Assembly (NCBI GenBank): GCA_023392185.1
Contig: JAEVZP010000111.1
Span: 1 to 26,382, forward strand
Length of the DNA stretch: 26,382 nt
From: Bacteroidota bacterium
GTDB lineage: Bacteria; Bacteroidota; Bacteroidia; Chitinophagales; Chitinophagaceae
Reading direction: 5' to 3'
Both the position numbers and the translations under genes were made by a program. Under the pieces are notes generated by a model. It was not told where the DNA came from. It saw only the letters and a program-made list of their open reading frames with translations, and ran no database searches. Position 1 is the first letter of the stretch, and each line of letters begins with the position of its first letter. Below, one piece after another: positions 6,624-14,604 of the stretch.

Positions 6624-7598
6624 ATGCGCTTGTTTGTATTGCTCCTGTGTGGTGTCCTGGCCTCCGGGCTGCCCGCCACCGCCCAGATGACGGGCAAAGA
6701 CCTCGATGGCGTGACCATAAAATCCAAAAAGCTGACGGCACGCGCCATTCTGGACAGCATCTATGCCAATGCCCGGCACAACTATGCCGAGCCGGTGGCG
6801 GTTTCCGGAACTTTTACCGCTTCCTATACACGGGACACCGACACCGCCTTTTTTGCACAGGTGCCGGTGTATCTTCAAAAGAAAGAAGATTTTACGTATA
6901 GCTGGCTGCTGTGGGACACCACCGACCGGGGCATTTTGCAGGACCAGATTCAATCCAAGGCGCAGTGGGACCGTGTTTTTACCATTCCGGATGGCCCTTT
7001 TCCCAGTCGCAGCAATGTGATGGATTTTATCCATCGGCTCTACAATATCAACGACACCAAAAGAGTCTTGTATGCTTCGGACGGCAGCGAAGAAGATCCG
7101 CATTTCTACCTCCTGTTTCGGCCCAAGGGAAAGATTCACCTGCCGCTGGTCATCCGGCCTTTTATCTCTTCGCTGTCGCCGGATTCCCTGTTTTCCTATT
7201 CCCTGCTGAAAATCCGGCGTAAGGGCTGGGTGGTCACTGCGCACGAAAGCGCCTTGCTCCTGGCCGACCCGGCGCAGTTGCAGGAGCTGATCGCAACCCG
7301 CTCCTATACCCGTGCGCTCGAACTGATTGCAGCCGCAAAGGCGCAGCCAAGCCTGCGGCGCAATGTGCACCGCAAAGAATGGTTGCCCGGTCCTGATGGC
7401 CGCTACCGCATTCACCGCAGCGTTGATAGCGACAACCTGTTTAATGTTTCCCTTGCCTTATTCAAGCGGTTTCCCGATCCGGAAGGCTATCTTGGTACCA
7501 GCGAAGTAATCTATGCATACGAAAAGCCGATTCCGGAAAAAACACAGATCCTGACCCTTATGCAACTGCTTCGCGACCGCAATCAATATCCTAAATGA
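6624..7598 (+). CDS. Secreted protein of unknown function, paralogue A
   Basis: A 324-residue protein with an N-terminal signal peptide (MRLFVLLLCGVLASGLPATAQ, cleavage likely after TAQ) and no further membrane segment. It is expected in the periplasm or at the outer membrane. After the signal comes GKDLDGVTIKSKKLTARAILDSIYANARHNYAEP. This resembles the stretch that follows the beta-sandwich in Bacteroidota carboxypeptidase-regulatory-like proteins (LDEVVV..KKL...EIL..A....NYP.EP). The sandwich itself is absent. No catalytic motif is seen. It shares with its neighbour the blocks GKDLD, YAEP, VP.YL.KK..FTY, RRKGWV and GPDGRY. ATG 6624 is preceded by CCCT and a good promoter. The stop overlaps the next start (ATGA at 7595-7598). 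The function is unknown. Confidence 0.8.
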   Translation: MRLFVLLLCGVLASGLPATAQMTGKDLDGVTIKSKKLTARAILDSIYANARHNYAEPVAVSGTFTASYTRDTDTAFFAQVPVYLQKKEDFTYSWLLWDTTDRGILQDQIQSKAQWDRVFTIPDGPFPSRSNVMDFIHRLYNINDTKRVLYASDGSEEDPHFYLLFRPKGKIHLPLVIRPFISSLSPDSLFSYSLLKIRRKGWVVTAHESALLLADPAQLQELIATRSYTRALELIAAAKAQPSLRRNVHRKEWLPGPDGRYRIHRSVDSDNLFNVSLALFKRFPDPEGYLGTSEVIYAYEKPIPEKTQILTLMQLLRDRNQYPK

Positions 7599-8632
7599 CC
7601 TTACCCCTTCCTTTTCCGACGGCTCCGCGCCGGTTTTTTAAAATGACTCGCCGGCTTTTGATACTGGGCGGTTTGCTCTGTGCCGTCTTCTCCGCCGACG
7701 CTCAAATGGTAGGCAAAGACCTCGACGCGGCCACGGTGCGTGCCCGTCGCCTCAGCCTCGAAAACCTGCTCGACAGCGTGATCAAACATGCTCCCGGGAG
7801 CTACGCCGAGCCCCATTACCTGGCCGTGACCCAAAAAGTATCGCTGGCGCATGAGGGCGACACAGTTTTCAAAAGCCGTGTACCGGCCTATCTGGTCAAG
7901 AAAAGCTCTTTTACCTATGGACTCCGGCGCGATACCACCGAAGCAGTCGTGGTAGAAGACCGGCTGCCCGAGGGCGGACACGAACGCATCCTGAACCTAA
8001 CGGCTTTTCCGGAAGGCACCAATCTGCTTCAACTGCTAAAGAGTGCTGCGGATGAAAGCGTGACCCAAAAAGGCTTTTATGCCACAAGCGGCTGGGGCGA
8101 TTCGCTGCGCTACCACGTGATTGTGCCGCGCCGCTTTAAACGCGAACTGCTGATGCGGATGTTTACAACGCAGATGGACGACGACACCATTCTTTCTTTT
8201 GAAAGCTATACCGTGCGCCGCAAAGGCTGGGTGCTCGAAGAGAAGACCTGGAAGGCCACCGCGGCGCCGCGCGAACTGGTGAAGATTTTCCGGAAAACAA
8301 AGTCTTACCGGCAGGCCGACTCGCTGATGGAAGCCGCCCGCGCCAAAGAAGAGGTGCCGCAGGCCTATTCTATCAAAAGGTGGACGGAAGGGCCGGACGG
8401 CCGCTATATTTTCTCCGATTATGTGCTGCGCGACAACCTGATGTTTTTCAGTTCTACCCGCAACACCAAAGACCTCCTGCGCAATTATGTGTATCGCTAT
8501 GAAACGCACCGCGAAGCGATCCGGGAGCCGCAAGACCCGGAGCGACTCCAAAGCTTTTCCACACGGCAGTTTTTCAGCAATGGAGAAAAAGCGGCGCGTG
8601 CGCTAATGGCTACTTTTTCCGACCGACATTGA
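7595..8632 (+). CDS. Secreted protein of unknown function, paralogue B
   Basis: A 345-residue diverged tandem copy of the preceding gene. The signal peptide is MTRRLLILGGLLCAVFSADAQ. ATG 7595 overlaps the previous stop, which favours coupled translation with a 16-residue pre-extension; ATG 7643 would begin exactly at the signal peptide. Shared blocks with paralogue A are MxGKDLD, LDS, YAEP, VPAYLVKKSSFTYG, DTT, RRKGWV and the tryptophan-containing GPDGRY. They occur in the same order over the whole length, so this is an ancient duplication rather than a recent one. No enzyme motif is visible. Its 3' end overlaps the convergent TIGR02757 gene by 30 bp, with no terminator between them. The function is unknown; the pair may work together. 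Confidence 0.78.
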   Translation: MTLPLPFPTAPRRFFKMTRRLLILGGLLCAVFSADAQMVGKDLDAATVRARRLSLENLLDSVIKHAPGSYAEPHYLAVTQKVSLAHEGDTVFKSRVPAYLVKKSSFTYGLRRDTTEAVVVEDRLPEGGHERILNLTAFPEGTNLLQLLKSAADESVTQKGFYATSGWGDSLRYHVIVPRRFKRELLMRMFTTQMDDDTILSFESYTVRRKGWVLEEKTWKATAAPRELVKIFRKTKSYRQADSLMEAARAKEEVPQAYSIKRWTEGPDGRYIFSDYVLRDNLMFFSSTRNTKDLLRNYVYRYETHREAIREPQDPERLQSFSTRQFFSNGEKAARALMATFSDRH

Positions 8633-9394
8633 GAATAAGGCAAAATCATACTTGACCGGATCCTGTGGACAGAAGCGGCGCAGGTTTGCGGTTAGTTCCA
8701 GAGCCGCCTTCCAGTCGTCCTGCGGGCGGGACAGCAAGCCCAGCGCGCGGGCCGTCCGGCCGCTGTGCACATCGAGCGGGGCAATGAGGTGGGCCGGGCG
8801 GACGGTCTCCCACAGGCCAAAATCAACGCCTGCATCGTCTTTGCGCACCATCCAGCGCAGAAACATATTGAGGCGCTTGCAGGCCGATTTGCGTTCCGGT
8901 GATGGCACATGCTTTTGGGTGCGCAGCGGGGCATGTTCAAAATCAAAAAACGCTTTCCGGAAAGCAATCAGGCCGTTTTCGACCGGCTCGGCAGCCAGAC
9001 CGTTTTTATGGATGAAAAGGGATTCCAGTGAGTCGTGGCTTTCATAATGATGGCGCAGGACCTGAATAAAATGCAACAGGTCGGTGGTGTTGAAGGTGCG
9101 GTGCACAAAGCCTTCAAAACGCTTCAGGTCGACCGGCTGGTGATGGCGGATAAAATCGTAGGGCGCGTGGTCCATCAGCGCCATCAGCCGGTCGAGGTTG
9201 CGGAGAATCATTTTGCGGTGGCCCCAGGCAAGCGTCGCGGCCAGGAGCCCGGAAATCTCAATGTCCTGTTTGCCGGAAAAGCGGTGTGGAATCGAGATCG
9301 GGTCGTGGGGAATGAAATCGGGCGTATTGTGACGGGCAACGGCTGCTTCGAGCAGGTCATAGAGTTGCGCATCCGGCCCGGAAAGAATTGACAT
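8603..9394 (-). CDS. TIGR02757 / DUF2400 family protein
   Basis: A 263-residue protein matching the Bacteroidota-typical TIGR02757 (DUF2400) family as I remember it. Recognisable blocks are DFIPHDPISIPHRF, EISGLLAATLAWGHRKMI, the strongly conserved KRLNMFLRWMVRKDDAGVDFGLW, and LIAPLDVHSGRTARALGLLSR followed by ALELTANLRRFCPQDPVKYDFALFSMSV. The ending is reminiscent of helix-hairpin-helix DNA glycosylase-like proteins, but no function has been shown to my knowledge and I assign none. ATG 9394 is preceded by TTCCTTTG (9419-9412 on this strand), close to a -7 box, so it probably has its own promoter. It follows fumC, separated by a strong terminator. The 3' end overlaps paralogue B by 30 bp. Confidence 0.85.
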   Translation of the reverse strand: MSILSGPDAQLYDLLEAAVARHNTPDFIPHDPISIPHRFSGKQDIEISGLLAATLAWGHRKMILRNLDRLMALMDHAPYDFIRHHQPVDLKRFEGFVHRTFNTTDLLHFIQVLRHHYESHDSLESLFIHKNGLAAEPVENGLIAFRKAFFDFEHAPLRTQKHVPSPERKSACKRLNMFLRWMVRKDDAGVDFGLWETVRPAHLIAPLDVHSGRTARALGLLSRPQDDWKAALELTANLRRFCPQDPVKYDFALFSMSVGKSSH

Positions 9395-9472
9395 GTATTG
9401 TCTTTCAACAACAAAGGAACAGAGAAGGTTTTCTATCGCACACCGGTTCGCCGTCTTCGCTCCTCTACAAGC

Positions 9473-9512
9473 AAAGGAAAGGAGCCGCCCGGCCGGGCGA
9501 CTCCTTTTCTTT
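9473..9512. terminator. Terminator after fumC
   Basis: An 18-bp stem with two mismatches: 9473-9490 pairs with 9495-9512 around a GGCC loop. The core is GGAG-CGCCC against GGGCG-CTCC, with A/T-rich outer ends on both sides. On the minus strand it lies just downstream of the fumC stop (9548) and upstream of the TIGR02757 gene. Confidence 0.85.
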
Positions 9513-9547
9513 AGAAAGCCTGCTTCCGGAAATTTCCGGTTTCCCGG

Positions 9548-10966
9548 CTAGATTTTACCCACCATGTGGCCCGGCACCACCCATTCGTCAAACTGCGCTT
9601 CGGTCATGTGTTCAAAGTCGAGGTTTTTCAGTTTGTATTCCAGGGCAGCCTGTTTCAGGGTAATGCCCCGCTTATGAGCGTCCTGGGCAATGGCCGCTGC
9701 GTTGTAGTAGCCGATCTTGGTGTTCAGCGCCGTTACCAGCATCAGGGAGTTCTGCACATGCTCTTTGATGTTTTTCAGAATCGGCTCCAGACCTACCGCG
9801 CACTTGTCGTTGAACGACACGCAGCCTTCGCCGATGAGGCGGGCCGAGTGCAGGAAGTTGTAAATCATCATCGGCTTGTACACGTTCAGCTCAAACTGTC
9901 CGTTCATACCGCCGATGTTGATGGCCACATCATTGCCCATCACCTGGCAGGCAATCATGGTGAGCGCTTCCGACTGCGTCGGGTTCACCTTGCCGGGCAT
10001 GATGGAAGAGCCCGGCTCGTTGTCGGGGATGTGGATTTCACCGATGCCGGCGCGCGGACCAGAAGCCAGCATCCGGATGTCGTTGCCGATTTTCATCAGC
10101 GCAGCGGCTACGGTTTTGAGCGCGCCATGCGTTTCCACAATCGCGTCGTGGGCAGCGAGGGCTTCAAATTTGTTTTCGGCTGTGACGAACGGCAGGCCGG
10201 TCAGCTCTGCGATTTTCGCCGCTACTTTTTCGGCGTAGCCGTCGGGTGTGTTGAGTCCGGTACCCACCGCCGTGCCGCCCAGGGCCAGCTCGCTCAGGTG
10301 CGGCAACGTCGCTTTGATGGCGCGCAGGCCGTGGTCGAGCTGCGACACATAGCCGGAAATTTCCTGGCCCAGCGTCAGCGGCGTAGCGTCCATGAAATGG
10401 GTGCGGCCGATTTTGACAATCTGCATATATTCCTCGGCCTTGGCTTTCAGCGTGTCGCGGAGTTTTTCGATGCCGGGAATGGTGGTGTGGACGAGCACTT
10501 CGTAGGCGGCAATGTGCATCGCCGTGGGAAAAGTGTCGTTGCTGGATTGGCTTTTATTGACGTCGTCGTTGGGGTTCAGCACCTTTTTCTCGTCGGTGAG
10601 TTGGCCGCCGGAAAGCACATGGCCGCGGTAGGCAATCACCTCGTTGACGTTCATGTTGCTTTGCGTTCCGGAGCCGGTTTGCCACACCACAAGCGGAAAC
10701 TGGTCGGCGAGACCGCCGTCCAGAATTTCATCCGCCACTTTGGAAATCAGCTCGGCTTTTTCCTTTGAAAGCACGCCGAGATCTTCGTTGGTGAGGGCGG
10801 CGGCTTTTTTGAGGTAAGCAAATGCCCGGATAATTTCGCGGGGCATCTTGTCGGTGTCGCGCGCGATTTTGAAGTTATCAATGGAGCGCTGCGTCTGGGC
10901 GCCGTAGTAGGCGTCGGCCGGAACCTGCACGGTTCCCATTGTGTCTTTTTCGGTACGGAAGTTCAT
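9548..10966 (-). CDS. fumC: Fumarate hydratase class II
   Basis: A 472-residue iron-independent fumarase, full length for the family. It interconverts fumarate and malate in the TCA cycle as a homotetramer in the cytosol. Diagnostic blocks are TGSGTQSNMNVNEV (97-110), SSNDTFPTAM (141-150), GRTHFMDATP (187-196, His190 as the conserved active-site histidine) and the superfamily signature GSSIMPGKVNP (319-329, catalytic serine at 320 or 321). The C-terminus carries the usual YKLKNLDFEHMTEAQFDEWVVPGHMVG segment. ATG 10966 has the context CCTCCTATG and a TACCTTCG box 6 bases upstream, so it is transcribed alone, divergently from the SDR gene. The terminator at 9473-9512 ends the unit. Nothing looks damaged. 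Confidence 0.97.
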   Translation of the reverse strand: MNFRTEKDTMGTVQVPADAYYGAQTQRSIDNFKIARDTDKMPREIIRAFAYLKKAAALTNEDLGVLSKEKAELISKVADEILDGGLADQFPLVVWQTGSGTQSNMNVNEVIAYRGHVLSGGQLTDEKKVLNPNDDVNKSQSSNDTFPTAMHIAAYEVLVHTTIPGIEKLRDTLKAKAEEYMQIVKIGRTHFMDATPLTLGQEISGYVSQLDHGLRAIKATLPHLSELALGGTAVGTGLNTPDGYAEKVAAKIAELTGLPFVTAENKFEALAAHDAIVETHGALKTVAAALMKIGNDIRMLASGPRAGIGEIHIPDNEPGSSIMPGKVNPTQSEALTMIACQVMGNDVAINIGGMNGQFELNVYKPMMIYNFLHSARLIGEGCVSFNDKCAVGLEPILKNIKEHVQNSLMLVTALNTKIGYYNAAAIAQDAHKRGITLKQAALEYKLKNLDFEHMTEAQFDEWVVPGHMVGKI

Positions 10967-10972
10967 AGGAGG

Positions 10973-10980
10973 CGAAGGTA
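10973..10980 (-). promoter_or_regulatory. Candidate -7 box (TACCTTCG) for fumC
   Basis: On the minus strand 10980 to 10973 reads TACCTTCG, one base off TAnnTTTG, ending 6 bases before ATG 10966. That would make a very short or absent leader. No TTTG is found at the expected -33 distance. Confidence 0.4.
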
Positions 10981-11196
10981 GGACGCCGCGCGCGTTGGAC
11001 AGCTTCGCCGCTGGAAGGCGTTGGCTCTGAGTTGTAGGAAGAAATTTCCGGAAAGTATCTTCCAGGGTTAGGGAAATAATATCAGGTCAGTAAGATTTTT
11101 GAAACTCAATAAGCATTTCAGGAAAACCGGCTCCCTCTTGCTCCAAAACGTTCCGGCTTATTTTCCCTCGAAAGTTTGCGCTTGCAGTAACGGCTT

Positions 11197-11204
11197 TACC
11201 TTGC
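11197..11204 (+). promoter_or_regulatory. Candidate promoter TTTG-N18-TACCTTGC for the SDR gene
   Basis: TTTG at 11175-11178, an 18-bp gap and TACCTTGC at 11197-11204 resemble the Bacteroidota promoter. The ATG at 11210 lies 5 bases after the box, so the transcript would be nearly leaderless. The 243-bp fumC/SDR divergent spacer also carries TTCCGGAA at 11046-11053. Confidence 0.35.
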
Positions 11205-11209
11205 TCCCT

Positions 11210-11908
11210 ATGAAAACCGCCATAATCACCGGAATTACCCACGGCATTGGCCGCGCCATCGCTGAAAAACTCCTTCGCGAAGGCTTTTATGTGATTGGTT
11301 GTGCCCGCAATGTCGCCGACCTCGCCGCCATGGAAGCCGAATGGAATGTTTCCGGAAAAATCCTTCAAACCCACGTCGTGGATGTCGCCGATCCGGCCCG
11401 GGTAAAAGCTTTTGCCGAAGCTGTTCTGGCCACGAATAAGTTTCCGGAAATCCTCGTCAACAACGCCGGTATTTTCATCCCCGGAAGCCTTGCAGACGAA
11501 GCCGAAGGCCATTTGGAAAGGACGATGCAGGTGAACCTTTACAGCGCCTACCACCTCACCCGCGCCTTGCTGCCCGCTATGAAGGGCGAAGGTCGCGGCC
11601 ATATCTTCAACATGTGCAGCGTCGCGTCGTTGCAGGCCTACCCGGCGGGCGGCTCCTACAGCATCAGCAAGTACGCGCTGCTCGGCTTTTCCGACAACCT
11701 GCGCGAAGAACTGAAACCTACCGGCATTCGCGTCACGGCGATTTGCCCCGGCGCTACCTGGAGCCGGTCGTGGGAAGGCGCGGACGTAGATGCCGGCAAG
11801 ATTATTCAGGCCAGCGATATTGCGGAATTGCTTTGGAGTGCCTACTCTGTTTCGCCCGCAGCCTGTCCGGAGCGCATCGTGATCCGGCCGCAGGGCGGAG
11901 ATTTGTAG
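11210..11908 (+). CDS. Short-chain dehydrogenase/reductase (SDR)
   Basis: A 232-residue classical SDR, an NAD(P)-dependent oxidoreductase with a Rossmann fold. Seen are the cofactor motif TGITHGIG (7-14), VDVAD near 58-61, the structural NNAG (84-87), the catalytic serine region MCSVAS (about 135-140) and the YSISK pair (Tyr150, Lys154). The substrate cannot be deduced; this group is often annotated as 3-oxoacyl-ACP reductase-like without proof. ATG 11210 was chosen because MKTAIITG is the normal SDR start and the site has the CCCTATG context. The frame is open 111 bases further upstream but adds an implausible segment. A hairpin terminator overlaps the stop. Confidence 0.92.
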   Translation: MKTAIITGITHGIGRAIAEKLLREGFYVIGCARNVADLAAMEAEWNVSGKILQTHVVDVADPARVKAFAEAVLATNKFPEILVNNAGIFIPGSLADEAEGHLERTMQVNLYSAYHLTRALLPAMKGEGRGHIFNMCSVASLQAYPAGGSYSISKYALLGFSDNLREELKPTGIRVTAICPGATWSRSWEGADVDAGKIIQASDIAELLWSAYSVSPAACPERIVIRPQGGDL

Positions 11909-11937
11909 GCACGGCTGCTTTGCCTACTCTTATTTTG
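11905..11937 (+). terminator. Terminator after the SDR gene
   Basis: GTAGGCA (11905-11911) pairs with TGCCTAC (11921-11927) and is followed by TCTTATTTTG. The stem starts inside the TAG stop codon (11906-11908). Confidence 0.65.
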
Positions 11938-11966
11938 TCACCCCGCCGCAGGGCGGGGTCTCACAT
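11934..11966. repeat. GTCAYYCC dispersed-repeat fragment with GC hairpin
   Basis: TTTTGTCACCCC followed by CCCCGCC-loop-GGCGGGG (11941-11958) and GTCTCAC. The frame GTCAYCC...GGRTCTC recurs at 15545 and 26350 and in inverse form near 26227-26266. It is a common type of short dispersed spacer repeat. Confidence 0.45.
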
Positions 11967-12086
11967 TATCTGATGCGTTCTCATTCCGACATTATAGACG
12001 ACTGCTGACGCTGCCCAACCTGTCGATTTTCCGGAAAGACGCTTCACCTGCCCGCTTTTTAACGGCCGCCACGCGTCTGCAAAACT

Positions 12087-12094
12087 TAAATTTG
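12087..12094 (+). promoter_or_regulatory. -7 box TAAATTTG for batD
   Basis: Exact match to TAnnTTTG, ending 8 bases before ATG 12103. No proper -33 element is visible; TTTTT at 12056-12060 is too far. It suggests a promoter of its own for the batD-deacetylase-tatD run. Confidence 0.5.
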
Positions 12095-12102
12095 CGTTTG
12101 CC

Positions 12103-13929
12103 ATGCCCGCCGCCCGCTTTCTTTTTGTTTTTGTCCTGATCAGTCTGCTCGCTTTTGGCGCGCGCGCCCAGGTGGCCTTCCGGGTGGAAGTGCTTTTCGA
12201 AGAAGTAGGCGTAGACAAAGCGTTTCAGGTGCAATACAACCTCGAAAATGCCGGCAGCCTCGCGGATATAGAACTCTTGCCGACACCGCCCTTTACCGTT
12301 GTGGGCAACTATGCCGATGCGACCCGCACCAGCACGCAGTATATCAACGGCAAATCGCGCACTACCCGCACTTATACCCGTACTTATACCCTGCGCGCTT
12401 CGCAAACCGGCTTTTTCCGGTTGCCCGCTGCCGTTGCCCGCACCGCAGACGGCAAGACCTACCGCTCCGATCCGAAGATGATTGAGGTGGTCCGGGACGA
12501 TCCGCGTCAAAATCAGCCGACGGAGCCCTTCGACCCGTTTGCCGATCCTTTTGGCAGCGGAGATCCTTTTGCCGGCCCCGATCCGTTTGGTCCGGATCCT
12601 TTCGGGCCTGGCTCGCCCTTTGATCGCATCGCCGATGTGTTCCGGCAGCAGCGCCGGTTTCCAACGGTGGCCGAGCTGCCCAAACTTTCTTTTCTGCAGA
12701 TCGCGCCCCGAAAAACCACAGCCTACGAAGGCGAGCCGATTATGGTGGAGTACCTCCTGGTTTCCGGTATTCCGGTGAGCGGCAACCTGAATAAAATGCC
12801 TGCCCCGGATGGCTTTTGGGTGGAAGAGATTGGCGGCGAAAAAGAAGAGCGCGGCACCCGCGTGGTAGGCGACAAAGTATTTGAAACCCTGCTCATCAAA
12901 AGAGTAGCGCTGATTCCGCAGCGCACCGGCACGCTCACCATAGAGCCGGCCGAGATGCAGGCCGTCGGAACCGTTGATGACGGCTATGGCAACGGCGAAC
13001 AACACACCTGGGAGATTCGCTCTGCGCCTGTTACGCTCCGGATCCTGCCGCTCCCGCAGGCCGGAAAACCGGCTTCTTTCAGCGGTGCGGTAGGCCGGTT
13101 TAAAATAGAAGCCTCGCTGGAGCCGCCCACGATGCCGCGCAACGGCACGGCCACACTGCGGGTGGTTGTTTCCGGAGAAGGCAATCTTTCCCAGCTGGAT
13201 GCGCCTGCCCCGACACTGCCCGGTAGCCTGCAAACCGAAGCACCGACGGCTCAAAACAGCCTGCAAACCGACGGCCAGCGGCTCACGGGCAGCCGCACCT
13301 TTAGCTATGCTATCACAGCTTCTGAGGAAGGAAGCTTCACGATTCCACCGGTTCGCTTTTCTTTTTTCAATCCCACTGCCGGACGCTATGAAGAAATTGC
13401 CACCGAGCCGCTCCTGCTGAGCGTAACCGAGGCCGAGGCAGTGGCCGTTGCTGCTGCTGCTTCCGAAGACAGCCGTTCGCGCTGGATCGGCGCTGCCTTT
13501 GTGTTTGTCGCCATGTTCATTGCCGGCATCCTGTACAGACGGTGGCAGCAGTCCCGGCAACCGGTGGCTGCCGGAGCGCCGCCGGAAACTCCGGTGCCGC
13601 CCGCACCGCCCGCGCCACCCGCGCCACCTGTTCCGGTTGCTGCTCCGGTTGTGCCCTTAGTTCCGGAACCCTTTACCGTCCGCGAAGCACTCGCAGCGGT
13701 GGATGCACTGTTGCTGGAAAAAACCGGCCAACCGGCCTCCGGGCTTTCGGCACCGGCGCTCGAAGCCCTTGGAATGGAGGGGGTAGCGGCACAACAGGTG
13801 GGCCTTTTCCGGAAAAAAGCTCAAGCCGCCCTCTACGGCGGGCTGCCGGCTGCCGAGGCCGATCTGGTGGCCGAAGGCCGCGCGCTGCTTTCCCGTCTTT
13901 CATCCTGGAAACCTCTTCCCAACCGGTAA
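12103..13929 (+). CDS. batD: BatD family protein
   Basis: A 608-residue BatD (oxygen-tolerance) protein. It has a signal peptide (1-22, ending ARAQ), then repeated beta-sandwich domains (for example VAFRVEVLFEEVGVDKAFQVQYNLEN and PRKTTAYEGEPIMVEYLLVSG). One transmembrane helix lies at about 458-478 (WIGAAFVFVAMFIAGILY), a proline-rich linker at about 484-520, and a helical cytoplasmic tail follows. Residues 142-174 are a low-complexity insert rich in DPF and GPDPF units, seen in some BatD proteins. BatD normally sits in a moxR-DUF58-batA-batB-batC-batD-batE operon with von Willebrand A proteins; none of those is adjacent here. It starts a run with the deacetylase (6-bp gap) and tatD. Its molecular role is not established even in studied species. 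Confidence 0.88.
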   Translation: MPAARFLFVFVLISLLAFGARAQVAFRVEVLFEEVGVDKAFQVQYNLENAGSLADIELLPTPPFTVVGNYADATRTSTQYINGKSRTTRTYTRTYTLRASQTGFFRLPAAVARTADGKTYRSDPKMIEVVRDDPRQNQPTEPFDPFADPFGSGDPFAGPDPFGPDPFGPGSPFDRIADVFRQQRRFPTVAELPKLSFLQIAPRKTTAYEGEPIMVEYLLVSGIPVSGNLNKMPAPDGFWVEEIGGEKEERGTRVVGDKVFETLLIKRVALIPQRTGTLTIEPAEMQAVGTVDDGYGNGEQHTWEIRSAPVTLRILPLPQAGKPASFSGAVGRFKIEASLEPPTMPRNGTATLRVVVSGEGNLSQLDAPAPTLPGSLQTEAPTAQNSLQTDGQRLTGSRTFSYAITASEEGSFTIPPVRFSFFNPTAGRYEEIATEPLLLSVTEAEAVAVAAAASEDSRSRWIGAAFVFVAMFIAGILYRRWQQSRQPVAAGAPPETPVPPAPPAPPAPPVPVAAPVVPLVPEPFTVREALAAVDALLLEKTGQPASGLSAPALEALGMEGVAAQQVGLFRKKAQAALYGGLPAAEADLVAEGRALLSRLSSWKPLPNR

Positions 13930-13935
13930 GCGCCT

Positions 13936-14604
13936 ATGCGATTGTATGCCGTTAAAACACCGCGCATCCTGCCTTTGCTGCAACCGAAAGGGCTCATCTG
14001 GAAAGCAGGTGCCGCGCTGCCTCAAGACGCGTTGTATCTCACCTTCGACGACGGACCGCACCCGAAGGTGACCCCACAGGTGTTGGACTTGCTGCGTCAG
14101 TACAAGGCGAAGGCTACCTTTTTTTGCGTGGGCGAAAACGCAGCCCGTTTTCCCCAACTGGTAGCCCGGATTCTGGCGGAAGGCCATACAATCGGCAACC
14201 ACACCCACAACCACCTGAATGGCTGGAAAACGCCTACGCGCACCTATGTGGGCAATGCGCTGGCAGCTGCCGGCAATCTGGCTACCGGTTGGTTCCGCCC
14301 GCCTTATGGTCGCATCCGCGCCGCGCAGGCTCATTACCTGCAAAAACACGGCTTCCGGGTGGTGATGTGGGATGTGCTTTCCTGCGACTTCGACCCACAG
14401 TATGGCGCCCGCGACTGTGCCCGCTTTGTCATCCGGCACGCCCGGCCGGGCAGCATCGTGGTGTTTCACGACAGTCCCAAGGCGGCCGCCCGCTGCATGC
14501 CGGCCCTCGAAATGGTGCTGCGCTACTACAGCCGCCGTGGCTGGCCGCTGCCGGCTTTTCCGGAATTTTCCCGTCCCAACACTGCTTTACATGACTTTGA
14601 TTGA
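13936..14604 (+). CDS. NodB-type polysaccharide deacetylase
   Basis: A 222-residue carbohydrate esterase family 4 protein. The motifs are in order: TFDDGPH (36-42, catalytic Asp and metal-binding Asp), HTHNH (89-93, two metal histidines), RPPYG (121-125), WDVLSCDF (145-152) and VFHDS (176-180, with the catalytic histidine). The set is complete, so it should be active as a metal-dependent N-deacetylase on a GlcNAc-containing polymer such as peptidoglycan or exopolysaccharide; the exact polymer is unknown. There is no clear signal peptide, though residues 1-25 are basic and hydrophobic, so cellular location is uncertain. ATG 13936 has the CCTATG context. The 3' end overlaps tatD by 14 bp. Confidence 0.92.
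   Translation: MRLYAVKTPRILPLLQPKGLIWKAGAALPQDALYLTFDDGPHPKVTPQVLDLLRQYKAKATFFCVGENAARFPQLVARILAEGHTIGNHTHNHLNGWKTPTRTYVGNALAAAGNLATGWFRPPYGRIRAAQAHYLQKHGFRVVMWDVLSCDFDPQYGARDCARFVIRHARPGSIVVFHDSPKAAARCMPALEMVLRYYSRRGWPLPAFPEFSRPNTALHDFD

Noticed and set aside
9566..10768. A 400-residue antisense frame opposite fumC
   Set aside because: Long open frames on the complement of GC-rich genes are common here; fumC is complete and this frame has no domain.
11992..13560. A 522-residue minus-strand frame opposite batD
   Set aside because: Low-complexity, Arg/Gly-rich, without a family match, and it runs across the batD promoter region.
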